Part shown: positions 11,528 through 20,514 of the stretch, piece after piece
Layout: every line of letters starts with the position of its first letter
How positions within the stretch are numbered: the stretch's first letter is position 1
Program-made: the position numbers and the translations under genes
From: Ectobius pallidus
Lineage: Eukaryota > Arthropoda > Insecta > Blattodea > Ectobiidae
Direction of reading: 5' to 3'
Length of the DNA: 64,000 nt
NCBI GenBank assembly: GCA_964059195.1
Contig: CAXKWD010000008.1
Coordinates: 48,526,502 to 48,590,501, forward strand
The notes under the pieces: model-generated
Seen by the model: only the letters and a program-made list of their open reading frames with translations
Databases searched by the model: none
Told to the model about the DNA's origin: nothing

Positions 11528-12370
11528 TCAGTTGAATTTCTGCCGTTTGCTGCTTCTTCTGTACTTTCCTGTGGTTTCTCTTTTGAGGCTCCAGCAGTAA
11601 TCTGCAAGCATATTGGGTTTCCATCTTCCTTGATACCTTTTCTCCATTTCGGAAATATCTTGGTGGAATCTTTCTCCATGTTCATCACTAACTTGTCCTA
11701 GATTTGCAGGGAAAAAGTCCAAATGGGAATGCAGGAAGTGAATTTTGAGAGACATGTTGCAACCTAGATTTCTATAGGCTCCTAGTAATTTCTCAATTAA
11801 TTGTTCGTAATTTTGTGCTCTAGTATTATTTAAGAACTGTTCGCAAATGGTCTTGAATGATATCCATGCTTCAAGTTCCACATGATTCAATTTACTTTCA
11901 AACAGCTGATCTTTCATTAGTTCTCGAATCTGAGGCCCAACAAAAATGCCTTCCTTCAACTTAGAAGCACTGATTCTTGGAAATTTTTCTTCTAGGTATT
12001 TGAAACCTGCTCCAGATTTGTCTAATGCCTTGACAAAATTCTTCATTAGGCCTGATTTTATATGAAGTGGAGACAATAAAATTTTTGATCTATCAAATAA
12101 TGGTTCAGCTGAGATATTCTTTTCTCCAGGGACAAAATTCTTCCGGGGAGGCCATATTTTAGTGTCGTAATGTTTGGATTTATCACGGCTATCCCATTCG
12201 CACAAAAAGCAGCAATATTTCGTATATCCACTTTGCAATCCTAACAGTATTCCAATCATTTTGAAATCGCCACAGATGGACCAGTTGTACTTGTCATACT
12301 GCACCTTTTGTAATATTAGCTGGATATTTTTGTAACTTTCTTTCATTTGAACTGCATGACCAATTATCAT
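11528..12370 (-). CDS. transposon-encoded protein of unknown family, 280 aa, 5'-truncated
   Basis: Intact minus-strand frame. Conserved-looking blocks are ICGDFKMIGILLGLQSGYTK, CCFLCEWDSR (possible CxxC metal site), SPLHIKSGLMKNFVKALD, and VSDEHGERFHQDISEMEKR, followed by a basic C-terminus. I recognise this as a protein type recurrent in arthropod and cnidarian TE predictions but cannot name the family. Upstream of the start the frame is closed, so the N-terminus was probably lost in the internal deletion. It could be the transposase C-terminal half. Confidence 0.6.
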   Translation of the reverse strand: MIIGHAVQMKESYKNIQLILQKVQYDKYNWSICGDFKMIGILLGLQSGYTKYCCFLCEWDSRDKSKHYDTKIWPPRKNFVPGEKNISAEPLFDRSKILLSPLHIKSGLMKNFVKALDKSGAGFKYLEEKFPRISASKLKEGIFVGPQIRELMKDQLFESKLNHVELEAWISFKTICEQFLNNTRAQNYEQLIEKLLGAYRNLGCNMSLKIHFLHSHLDFFPANLGQVSDEHGERFHQDISEMEKRYQGRWKPNMLADYCWSLKRETTGKYRRSSKRQKFN

Positions 12371-12627
12371 AACACTACGGTCCTTACTAACTAAAGCAGT
12401 AAAATAATAATAAATAAATGTTATTATCGCTATTAGGTCTTGTTTACTATGTCAATCACTATAACAGAAATTTAAGCATTTACAGCCAGTGCTAATTCAG
12501 AAAACAGGCTTTCTTTTTGAAACTGAGGGTGCCAGAGAAAAACTGTTTGCATAATTGAATTCAGCGCTAAAATCCACATAATAAACACCCAATTTCATGC
12601 AAAAAATTTTTTGGCTGTTGTCCAGTG

Positions 12628-13120
12628 TTATGGTTCTTGATGCTCTGTCCATTTCTAGAGTGTTTTCTAGGGCAGTATAGAATTCCTCGCACTCTTCTTC
12701 ACTGCTGTTCCCTGTTGGGGCATATACTTGAATTATTGTTGTTGGGCAATCTTTCGAATTCAATTTTAGGACAGCTATCCTTTCTGATATTCCTACAATG
12801 GCTTGTATCATGTGTTTTATGTGCCTCTTTATTATAAATCCAACTCCTTTTTGGCCCGAGGTATTTCCTTTGTAGTATAGTATATCACCATTGTTCTTCT
12901 CGATTATAGCTTCCCCCTCTCTCTTCACCTCACTTAGGCCTAGAATTTCAAATTTGACATCAGCTAATGCGTGGTCTAGTTCTTCCTCTCTTTCTATTGT
13001 ACTAAGCGATCTTACATTCAATGTTCCTATTATGATCTCGTTTCCCTTTGCTTTTAGTAGTTTTGGAGAGGTTCTTGTGACAGAGTTTGTGTCAGAGTTT
13101 CTCTCTCTCTCTGTAGTCAT
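12628..13120 (-). pseudogene. RTE LINE ORF2, AP endonuclease N-terminal part
   Basis: Reads MTTERERNSD... then IIGTLNVRSLS (Asn of the active site), ILGLSEVKREGE (catalytic Glu) and IIQVYAPTG, the ordered motifs of the APE-type LINE endonuclease. It is interrupted by the CACTA-like insert at TTA 12628-12630. The frame continues at 10701 as ...ASRT-IIIGDFNSKIG, so the endonuclease was intact when the transposon landed. Confidence 0.85.
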
Positions 13121-13125
13121 CAGTT

Positions 13126-13351
13126 TTACAACTGGTTTGATGCAATTCTCCAGTCAGAGTTTAATGCCTCTAATTGCGTTAGGTCCTGCCAATTGATACA
13201 TCTGTTGTTGATGAATATTTTCTGATATCCTACTTTCGCATCGTTCCCTTTCTCTCTTTCTGCTCTGGCTCTTTTTCTCAATTCTTGTTGTATTGATCTT
13301 TCTTTTTTCGTGAAATCAGCGTCTATATAGCACTCCTCCCCTTTTAATTTG
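13126..13351 (-). pseudogene. RTE LINE ORF1, C-terminal part
   Basis: After the foldback insertion the frame continues LKGEECYIDADFTKKER and a basic Arg/Lys-rich segment, matching the C-terminal half of coiled-coil LINE ORF1 proteins. The TAA stop is five bases before the ATG of ORF2 (13120), so the two ORFs are nearly contiguous. Confidence 0.8.
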
Positions 13352-14173
13352 GGGTCAATCCATATGATATCATCCAATGGGTGTTGCTGACATATTTTAT
13401 TTTATTTTTAAGTATATATTTTCTGTTTCTATGTGTATCTGGGAGTACAAAACCATTTTTTTTCACATTTTTATCACTAACGCTTTGGCAACTAGTGGCC
13501 ATTTTGCTTAGAAGGATTTGACATTTTTGGCATTTTCAAAGGTTAGCTGTAAGTTAAATAACTATTTTATTTATGAAGATATCAACTTGAAGAAAAAACC
13601 ATCTTAATCTACAAGACACATTCTACAATTCATGTTATGACCAAAAATTTGTTAGGACTTAAGGAAATAATCTAAAACTTTATTAGAAAATGCAGTTCCG
13701 ATTAGAAAAAATTAACAACATTATAAAACTTTTTTTCATTGAAGGGATGAAAACACATGTTTCATATTTCCCCCCCACAAAGATATAGTAGATCACTAGA
13801 TGCTAGTAAAATTTGAGATCATTTATGTAAATCCTTTAGGTTTTATGAGTCTTCAAATATCGAGATTTTGCAGAATTGTTGATTTTCAAATTAAAATATC
13901 TCAAATGGGACTGAACAGAAAAATCTGAAATTTTCTCAAAATATTCTTCTAGTGCCTAGTAATCAACATATAAAATTTCATCACTGTGTTCTGACCAGAA
14001 GTATTTTATTTTTAATAAAGAAAATGCTAAAAAATAACACTGTCAAATGAGCGAATAACAGTGTTAAAATACAATAAAAATTGTCAAAAATAATATAATT
14101 TTTTGTTGTTGCTAGTAAAATTAAATATGTCATAAAACTAACATATTAAAGAATATCATAGGAGGAAAATTCC

Positions 14174-14245
14174 TCCGGCACTGGGACTTGAACCCAGGAC
14201 CTTTGGCTATTCGCGCCAATGCTCTACCAACTGAGCTAAGCCGGA
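14174..14245 (-). other. tRNA-like sequence (pseudo-tRNA), 72 nt
   Basis: Minus strand: TCCGGCTTAGCTCAGTTGGT (A box TTAGCTCAGTTGG), B box GGGTTCAAGTCCC, six-base-pair acceptor-like stem TCCGGC/GCCGGA, anticodon stem TTGGC/GCCAA. The 7-nt loop GCGAATA lacks the universal U33 (C instead), so a functional tRNA-Phe(GAA) is unlikely. It is part of an inverted arm. Confidence 0.6.
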
Positions 14246-14336
14246 CTGCATATGACATGACTTGTCTGTCTTTGAGGTAGACCATTAGGACAATCAGTCA
14301 TAGGAGAGAGGTTCCATCTGGTGCTGTGAATTGAGC

Positions 14337-14399
14337 TCCAGCTTAGCTCAGTTGGTAGAGCATTGGCCAAAGGTCCTGGGTTCTAGTCCCAGTGCCGGA
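14337..14399 (+). other. tRNA-like sequence lacking the anticodon arm
   Basis: Inverted partner of 14174-14245. A box and B box (GGGTTCTAGTCCC) are kept, but about 12 nt of the anticodon stem-loop are missing, so it cannot be a tRNA. Confidence 0.6.
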
Positions 14400-14472
14400 G
14401 GAATTTTTCTCCTATAATATTCTCATGTAATGTCCAACAGAGACAATCTGTGGTTCATGAATGCTTATATAT

Positions 14473-14666
14473 CTTAACATATTAAATGTCCCATGGTAGT
14501 AGTCATAGTGATCAATACTCCAGCAGAAGGAGACCATATTGCCACATTTGCTGAGCAAGCCAAGCCAATCTTAACATATTAAATGTCCCATGGTAGTAGT
14601 CATAGTGATCAATACTCCAGCAGAAGGAGACCATATTGCCACATTTGCTGAGCAAGCCAGAATATG
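14473..14666. repeat. 97-bp direct tandem duplication
   Basis: Units begin CTTAACATATTAAATG at 14473 and 14570. The unit is about 87 bp of foldback arm plus a 10-bp filler (AGCCAATCTT). Confidence 0.85.
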
Positions 14667-16243
14667 CTGACTTGAAAAAGGCAAGTCTCTACAGACTCCT
14701 CTGTAGCTCCTTTGTTCAGTAATCAGTAGCTGTGCTTGACTGAAAATATCAAAAACGTTGCCCCTTCACTTAAAAAAATATCAGTTTCACCAAACCACCA
14801 GTTCTGATCATAATGCAGGCAACAATGTCCTTTACTTCGAAAGGTCTTATTTCAAATTTGGGCAAAATGGAAATACTATGTTCACCATAAATATCACTTT
14901 TTGAGTGAATGTAACACCTTATGATGCTAGAAGTTTGTTCCACAGCTGAGCCAAAGGTTTAAAAAATGTTGATACAAGTGTATAGGAAATACCTTTAATT
15001 TCTTAGAACAAAATTTGAACACTTCTTCTGCTGAAGGTATCTGGTCCAAATATGGTCTTTGCAAACTAGCCATCGAGACAGCCCTCTTTGTACCCCCTCC
15101 AATCCCATCGCAAGCATTCTTTCCATTAGAAGTTGCAAAAAAATGCTATTCAGCTTCAAAGTGATAGCAAATATTCAAAAAGTTATTTTTGTTTTTGTAC
15201 TGGCTACCATCTCCATCGCTAAAATAAACAATTTTTTTAACTGAAGGGACAACTTTTTTGATATCCTCAGTCAAGCACAGCTACTGATTACTGAACAAAG
15301 GAGCTAGAGGAGTCTGTAGAGACTTGCCTTTTTCAAGTCAGCATATTCTGGCTTGCTCAGCAAATGTGGCAATATGGTCTCCTTCTGCTGGAGTATTGAT
15401 CACTATGACTACTACCATGGAACATTTAATATGTTAGTTTTATGGAATATTTAATTTTACTAGCAACAACAAAAAATTATATTATTTCGACAATTTTTAT
15501 TGTATTTTAACACTGTTATTTGCTCATTTGACAGTGTTATTTTTTAGCATTGTCTTTATTAAAAATAAAATACTTCTGGTCAGAACACAGTGATGAAATT
15601 TTATATGTTGATTACTAGGCACTAGAAGAATATTTTGAGAAAATTTCAGATTTTTCTGTTCAGTCCCATTTGAGATATTTTAATTTGAAAATCAACAATT
15701 CTGCAAAATCTCGAAATTTGAAGACTCATAAAACCTAAAGGATTTACATAAATGATTTCAAATTTCACTAGCATCTAGTGATCTACTATATCTTTGTGGG
15801 GGGGGGGGGGGAAATATGAAACATGTGTTTTCATCCCTTCAATGAAAAAAAAAGTTTTATAATGTTGTTAATTTTTTCTAATCGGAACTGCATTTTCTAA
15901 TAAAGTTTTAGATTATTTCCTTAAGACCTAACAAATTTTTTGTCATAACATGAACTGTAGACTGTTTCTTGTAGATTAAGATGGTTTTTACTTCAAGTTG
16001 ATATTTTCATAAATAAAATAGTTATTTAACTTACCGCTAACCTTTGAAAATGCCAAAAATGACAGATCCTTCTAAGCAAAATGGCCACTAGTTGCCGAAG
16101 CGTTAGTGATAAAAATGTGAAAAAAAATTGTTTTGTACTCCCAGATACACATAGAAGAATACACATATATATACTTAAAAATAAAATAAAATACGTCAGT
16201 AACAAATTATTTTATTATTGGATGATTTCATATGGATTGACCC

Positions 16244-16798
16244 TTTGCTCTTGTTTCTCATTGTAGTGATCTTGTCTTCCAAGCTGTTCATCTCTACTTT
16301 TACAAGACCTCTTTCTGCTCTGTCTTTGCCGATGTAAATTGCATCTACATATTCTTCTTTACTTCCGATCCTCCTCAGTACTGATTTTACTTTTTGGTGT
16401 ATTGTCTCTGATGTATTCTCATTGAAGTCCTTGCTTTTAATAATTATGTTGTTCCTCTTTTCTCTCCGTTTCCTGTATTCTTCTGCTTCCTCTAGCTCCT
16501 GTATTTTCAGTTCCAGCTTCCCTATTGTTTCTTTTGTGTTATTGTCTTGGTTGGATATTTTCACTTCAAGGGCTCTATGTCTGTCGTCCACTTTCTTGTC
16601 CATTGTTTTCAGTTCATTCCTCATTTCTATTATTTCTTTCTTTGTCTCTTCTCTGAACTCCTCATTTTGCATTCTTAGGGTTTTTATTTCTTCTAGGATA
16701 ACCGATAGCATAGCTTTAAAATCTGAACTTTCTTCTTGTTCCTCCTTACTCACATTTGTACCTTTATTATCTTTATTAGTCTTTTTCTTATTCGCCAT
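16244..16798 (-). pseudogene. RTE LINE ORF1, N-terminal part (coiled coil)
   Basis: Begins MANKKKTNKDNK with a Lys/Glu-rich acidic-basic region, then a long heptad-patterned coiled coil (about residues 28-110), then NNIIIKSKDF as in LINE ORF1 RNA-binding domains. It is interrupted by the 2.9-kb foldback at the CAAA target site. The other half is 13126-13351 and the frame is preserved across the insertion (Asn-Lys-Ser-Lys | Leu-Lys-Gly-Glu). Confidence 0.8.
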
Positions 16799-17413
16799 GG
16801 TTGTATAGCTGTTGGGTAGTTTCTTTACTTACTGTGCCGTGAGGTCGGTTAAGCCTGCTGCTTTCTTTCCCGCTAGGCTTCAGTAGGTGACACTCTGCTT
16901 TCACTGTGTTCCTTTTCTTCGGTGCTAGATGTCGCTAGTTGTCACTTATGTCTGCTCTCTAGCTGTTCCGTTGTCTGACCTCTGTTTCCTAACCTGTTTT
17001 GCTACGTTTGTTGTTTGCTTGCTTATGAGTTCTTCCTTCCCTGGTATACTCTGTTTATTTGCTACAAATTATCAGACTTACTTGCTGTGTTAGATTTGCT
17101 ACCTTGCGCTATTTGTATCTATACCTTACTCGCCTATTTGCCTTTCCTTTCTGCTGCTTCCACAACTTCCTACTGCATCGTCGCCATCTTGTACCACATA
17201 GGACAAACAAAAAGGAATATTGAAATTAGATACAAGGAACATTTTAGGAACATCAAATTCAGACAGACAGAAAAATCCGCAGTTGCCGCTCATTTCTGGG
17301 AAGAGGGACATGAAATAGAACAGGATGTGAGGCTATTAAAGCCAGTAGAAAGACCACTAGAACTGACAGTCTGGGAAAAAATTTTCATTCAAAAAAACAA
17401 ACACAAATTACTT

Positions 17414-18029
17414 ATCCAATAAAAAGAAGTGTTTAAATATATATTTCAAGTCAGTGGACAAAAAAATTAAAATCACTACACAACGTTTCAACTCTCCCCT
17501 GGAGTCTTCCTCAGGTGACTTGAAGATTGAGTTTCGTCATGGTAACCATCAATAAAAACACTGTTTCTCAAATGTCTTTCTTTCCAGTTCTTTGGAATGT
17601 CAAACATTACTTCCTCTATGCATTCTGCTGGTGGCTGGGGAATTTTTAACACTGGAACTTTCCTTTTCAGTCTCCTCATTACATCCAGCCATTCGTCCCC
17701 TATATCACCATCATACCTATTTAAACACATCCCCTGGTTGCCGATTATGGACCAAGCCTCATATACCTTTCTTTTTATGTAATCATTCTCAATTCTTACA
17801 ATGTTTGACATTCCAAAGAACTGGAAAGAAAGACATTTGAGAAACAGTGTTTTTATTGATGGTTACCATGACGAAACTCAATCTTCAAGTCACCTGAGGA
17901 AGACTCCAGGGGAGAGTTGAAACGTTGTGTAGTGATTTTAATTTTTATCCACTGACTTGAAATATATATTTAAACACTTCTTTTTATTGGATTTGTATCA
18001 GTGGAAATTTGGGACCGATATGGATGTTT
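17414..18029 (-). mobile_element. PLE-3: short Penelope-like element with inverted arms
   Basis: CACAAATTACTT (12 bp) flanks it at 17402-17413 and 18030-18041. Inverted arms of about 193 bp (17414-17606 and 17800-17992) start ATCCAATAAAAAGAAG. A 37-bp extension (17993-18029) lies only at the right. The 190-bp core and left arm encode a Penelope-type C-terminus. Insertion is inside the PLE-1 right arm. Confidence 0.85.
17488..17811 (-). pseudogene. PLE-3 ORF C-terminus
   Basis: Minus-strand frame of 107 codons: IVRIENDYIKRKVYEAW followed by NRYDGDIGDEWLDV. This resembles the segment after the GIY-YIG domain in Penelope-like proteins (KRR..EA.. ...N.DDG..L...W). RT and nuclease are absent. The frame ends within the arm at HLRKTPGES. 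Confidence 0.6.
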
Positions 18030-18269
18030 CACAAATTACTTAACTTCGAGATACCAACAAAAGACAGTTTAATAAGAAGATACATCAACCCACCACCAGA
18101 TGGCATCCAGCAGCTAGGATTGATGGTAGAGGATAACAGTGCCGCCAAACAAACTTCAGAACTAGCCGAGGATAATCACAATGGTGATTGAAACTACATA
18201 GTCCTACCAAGGTATGAAATTAGTGAAGTTTAAGTGTGTTTTTTAAACCATAATATAATGATAGCTATT

Positions 18270-18473
18270 GTTTAGTTTATACTATTATAATAATATTATT
18301 TTTATCACTTGAGTCATGTCATTTTTTCATAGGTTTTGCCTTTCTGCCCTGGTACATTTTCATCACATTTTTTTCTCGTCTTTTTAGCTTTAAGATCAGG
18401 TTGACATAGCACTTTTATTATAATACTTATTGTGTAATACTGCTCTTTTGGAGTTTTCAGGACCAAACACATG
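18270..18473. other. AT-rich spacer between PLE-1 and the mariner
   Basis: No gene or element recognised. Confidence 0.5.
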
Positions 18474-18973
18474 TACAAGGGCTATTTTTTTTCAACCTCC
18501 GATAGGGCATAAAATGAAAACCACAGTGAAAATCAAAACTGTTTTATTCGGGTTAATGAATTTCATCTTTTCCAACGAGGGGTTATTATCAGCTAAAGAT
18601 GAACAGTTCCCCCTTATACCCCCTTTAATGTAAACTATTTAAGATTAACCTAAGAAGTCTAGGCCTAGGAATTAAAAAGAGTGTCAGCTATTAAAATAAA
18701 TTAGTATAAGGCCATATATACATCTATGATTGCAGACAGAGTATTAAAAACCAAATTCACTTAAAAGTCTGTACACTGACCTGGAGATATATTTAAAATT
18801 TAAATTGTTACTAATCTAATTCCAACTAAAGATTCTCATATTCTCAGGAGGTTCATTGTTTAGGAAAAAATTGTGTACTATGAAAACGTAGTTGAACATA
18901 ACACGCTTTTTGAACTAGCCTCCGATATAACCTAGAACAGGTATCTACAAGCGTTTCACATATAGTCCAATAG

Positions 18974-20514
18974 AGTTCTAAGTAAGCAGTGGTAAAGAGC
19001 AGACGCAGGTAGGAGGTGCTGTGTGGATACATGTAAAAGTGACACAAGGGTCATGGCTATCGAAATTGAAGCATACAGGATGAGGATAGGCACATTTGGG
19101 GTTAAAAAAAGAGCATGGAACAAGGGAACATCGGGAGAAGATTTAACTAATGTGGCGACCTGGGCCCTGGTGATAATAGTGCTACTTGTAATTGGAGGGG
19201 TGGAATTGAACCCAGGCCCAAATAGCGGGAAAGGCTGCTCAGAAGAGGTCATAAAAAGCCTGGAAAGAATGGAAGAGAGATTAGTAAATAAAATAAATGG
19301 GGCTACAAAAGAAGTTAAACAAGAAATAAGAGAGGAGATAGCGAGAATGAAGACGGAAGTGGAACAATTGAAGACAAGAATTGAGAAAATCGAGAATGCA
19401 GACCGGCAGATGAACTTAGTTTTCCACGGAATAGAAGAAAGAAAAGGTATCAGTGCTCTTCAGGAAGTCCATGAGCTATTGGAAAACAAACTGGAAGTTC
19501 AGATAGTGGGATGGGAGTTCCTTACGGCACACAGAGTCGGGAAGATTCCGGGGAAAAGAACAATTATAGCTAAATGCGCGTCCACACAAGTTGTTTTTGC
19601 TACACTTAGGAGAACAAACAAATTGAAAGGGACTGCGATATACATTAACAGGGATCTATCTCCGACGGAGAGAGCAACAAGGAAGAGACTAGTGGAACGA
19701 ATGAAGCTGGAACGTAGCAAGGGGAAGAAGGCTATTGTACGAAACCTACAACTATATGTCGATGGGAGGAAGACAGACCTAAGTAGCAGCACGGTAGCAG
19801 CAAGCACCAGGAAAGCTATAACCGCATCAGCAACGGAAGAGGATGCCGCGTGTCAGGTTAATGAACGTAGAACTCGTGCAGCGATGTTACCAAATGGAGT
19901 TAACCGCCAAGAAGAACAGCTGAGAGCGGCAGCTAGTATGTCATCTGTGACGCGTTTCCAGGTTCCTCACGGGCCTTGGAGCAAGGACGGGTCAGCTGCT
20001 GCTGCAAGCGGAACCACTGATGACTCAACGATAACCACCAGAAGCCGTACCAGATTATTAAGTTTCAAACAATAGAACTTAGCCGGGAGTTTTCAAATAG
20101 TAACTTTTGATGAAGTGTTAATTTAAATAGATTAAGGTTCATTAAGAGTGAATTGCCAAGGAGTATAGGGGGAAAGTAGAATAGTTCAAATCATTATTGT
20201 AAGATTAGGGAGTTGAGGATCAAATAATAATTTAGTGTCTAGTATCACATCCATCACACGTCTCCAGCGTCCATGATAGCGTGTGCCCTATGAAGATATA
20301 CGATCGGCAGTTCAATAAAGGTAGTGTTTAAGTACTAAAGCTAATGTGATTGATGTCGTTGAACTATCTGCCGTGTGTTAATTATGTATGCATGTATTAT
20401 CTGGAAAAGGACCTGCCAGAAACCGGAAGGTAGGTAGGGCTCCTTTTCGAAAGTGTATAACTTAAGGGCCAGTGTAAAGTGTCTTAGAACAAATAAATCA
20501 TATCAATCATATCA
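18974..20514 (+). mobile_element. ORF1-only non-autonomous LINE (HAL1-like), full length
   Basis: TATAGTCCAATAG (13 bp) flanks it at 18961-18973 and 20515-20527. The 5' UTR is about 50 bp, then one ORF (19023-20075), a 3' UTR of about 430 bp and a short ATATC-type tail (AATCATATCAATCATATCAT). There is no trace of ORF2. The clean duplication and intact ORF argue that this is a real element, not a truncated copy, like mammalian HAL1. Confidence 0.8.
19023..20075 (+). CDS. LINE ORF1 protein, 350 aa, with 2A-like motif and coiled coil
   Basis: Intact frame. Residues 48-57 are hydrophobic (ALVIIVLLVI), followed by GGVELNPGP (residues 58-66), which matches the ribosome-skipping 2A core (D-V/I-E-x-N-P-G-P) except for Gly in place of Asp. 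Such motifs are known at the N-terminus of several animal LINE ORFs. A coiled coil follows (about 75-130, EEVIKSLERMEERLVNKIN...), then a LINE ORF1-type RNA-binding domain (VFHGIEER... AHRVGKIPGKR... ), then a Ser/Thr/Ala-rich C-terminus. The start was chosen as the first ATG of the frame. If skipping works, Pro66 would start the mature protein. Confidence 0.8.
   Translation: MDTCKSDTRVMAIEIEAYRMRIGTFGVKKRAWNKGTSGEDLTNVATWALVIIVLLVIGGVELNPGPNSGKGCSEEVIKSLERMEERLVNKINGATKEVKQEIREEIARMKTEVEQLKTRIEKIENADRQMNLVFHGIEERKGISALQEVHELLENKLEVQIVGWEFLTAHRVGKIPGKRTIIAKCASTQVVFATLRRTNKLKGTAIYINRDLSPTERATRKRLVERMKLERSKGKKAIVRNLQLYVDGRKTDLSSSTVAASTRKAITASATEEDAACQVNERRTRAAMLPNGVNRQEEQLRAAASMSSVTRFQVPHGPWSKDGSAAAASGTTDDSTITTRSRTRLLSFKQ

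Larger units (their letters stand above)
10702..12627 (-). mobile_element. CACTA-like DNA element (TTA duplication, CACTGGACAAC ends), internally deleted
   Basis: Ends CACTGGACAACA... and ...TGTTGTCCAGTG flanked by TTA (10699-10701 and 12628-12630). CACT-type ends with a 3-bp duplication suggest the CACTA/EnSpm (CMC) group, but this is inference. It contains a minus-strand ORF (11528-12370) and four 171-bp sub-terminal repeats at one end only. Removing it restores the LINE endonuclease frame exactly. Confidence 0.7.
14151..14475. mobile_element. small element with two head-to-head tRNA-like arms
   Basis: Flanked by the 11-bp direct repeat AACATATTAAA (14140-14150 and 14476-14486). Left arm GAATATCATAGGAGG... 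and right arm ...CTCCTATAATATTC (to about 14423) are inverted copies, each including a tRNA-like sequence. About 52 bp of unpaired sequence lies between the right arm and its flanking repeat. The layout (inverted arms, one-sided extension, 11-13-bp duplication) is the same as in the Penelope-like elements of this window. Confidence 0.65.
13352..16243. mobile_element. 2.9-kb foldback DNA element, unclassified
   Basis: Ends GGGTCAATCCATATGA... and its inverse, flanked by TTTG (13348-13351 and 16244-16247). Inverted arms of about 0.8-1 kb match almost throughout: 13352-14150 pairs with about 15430-16243, and about 14476-14790 pairs with about 15228-15440. The left arm contains a later insert (14151-14475) and a 97-bp tandem duplication. 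No transposase-like ORF. Exact excision restores LINE ORF1. Superfamily is uncertain; 4-bp duplications occur in Chapaev, Sola and Ginger types. Confidence 0.75.
7064..17195 (-). mobile_element. RTE-type LINE, full length with 12-bp target duplication, carrying three nested elements
   Basis: ACATAGGACAAA flanks the element at 7052-7063 and 17196-17207. The 5' end is at 17195 and the 3' end at 7064 is a short (TTTTTA)n-like tail, usual for RTE-type 3' ends. In order on the minus strand: 5' UTR, coiled-coil ORF1, ORF2 with AP endonuclease, RT and C-terminal region, 3' UTR. Net length without the nested hAT, CACTA-like and foldback inserts is about 4.2 kb. Several frameshifts and one deletion in ORF2 make it inactive. 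Confidence 0.9.
17196..18191 (+). pseudogene. PLE-1 right arm: GIY-YIG endonuclease, split by PLE-3
   Basis: The + frame resumes after the LINE with YIGQTKRNIEIRYKEHF and continues to NKHKLL at 17413. It is interrupted by PLE-3 and continues from 18030 (duplication) with NFEIPTKDSLIRRYI to the stop at 18191 after HNGD. The protein is nearly identical to the left-arm copy 6157-7008, so the two arms are recent duplicates. Confidence 0.85.
6049..18257 (-). mobile_element. PLE-1: Penelope-like retroelement with inverted arms, twice interrupted
   Basis: Flanked by ATGRTAGCTATT (6037-6048 and 18258-18269, one mismatch). A 34-bp unpaired extension (6049-6082) lies between the left duplication and the arm. 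Left arm and RT C-terminus/GIY-YIG coding occupy 6083-7008 on the minus strand. The inverted right arm begins at 7009 on the + strand, is cut by an RTE LINE (7064-17195), resumes at 17196, is cut again by PLE-3 (17414-18029), and ends near 18257. Inverted terminal copies plus a one-sided extension match the 'pseudo-LTR and tail' organisation described for Penelope-like elements. Only the 3' part of the RT-endonuclease ORF remains in this copy. Confidence 0.85.

Noticed and set aside
14174..14245. Functional tRNA-Phe gene
   Set aside because: Loop lacks U33, one acceptor pair is mismatched, and the unit is part of an inverted transposon arm.
16422..16808. Ser/Phe-rich 128-residue frame on the + strand
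   Set aside because: Antisense of the coiled-coil LINE ORF1.
19499..19807. Minus-strand frame of 102 residues
   Set aside because: Antisense of the intact ORF1 of the LINE at 18974-20514.
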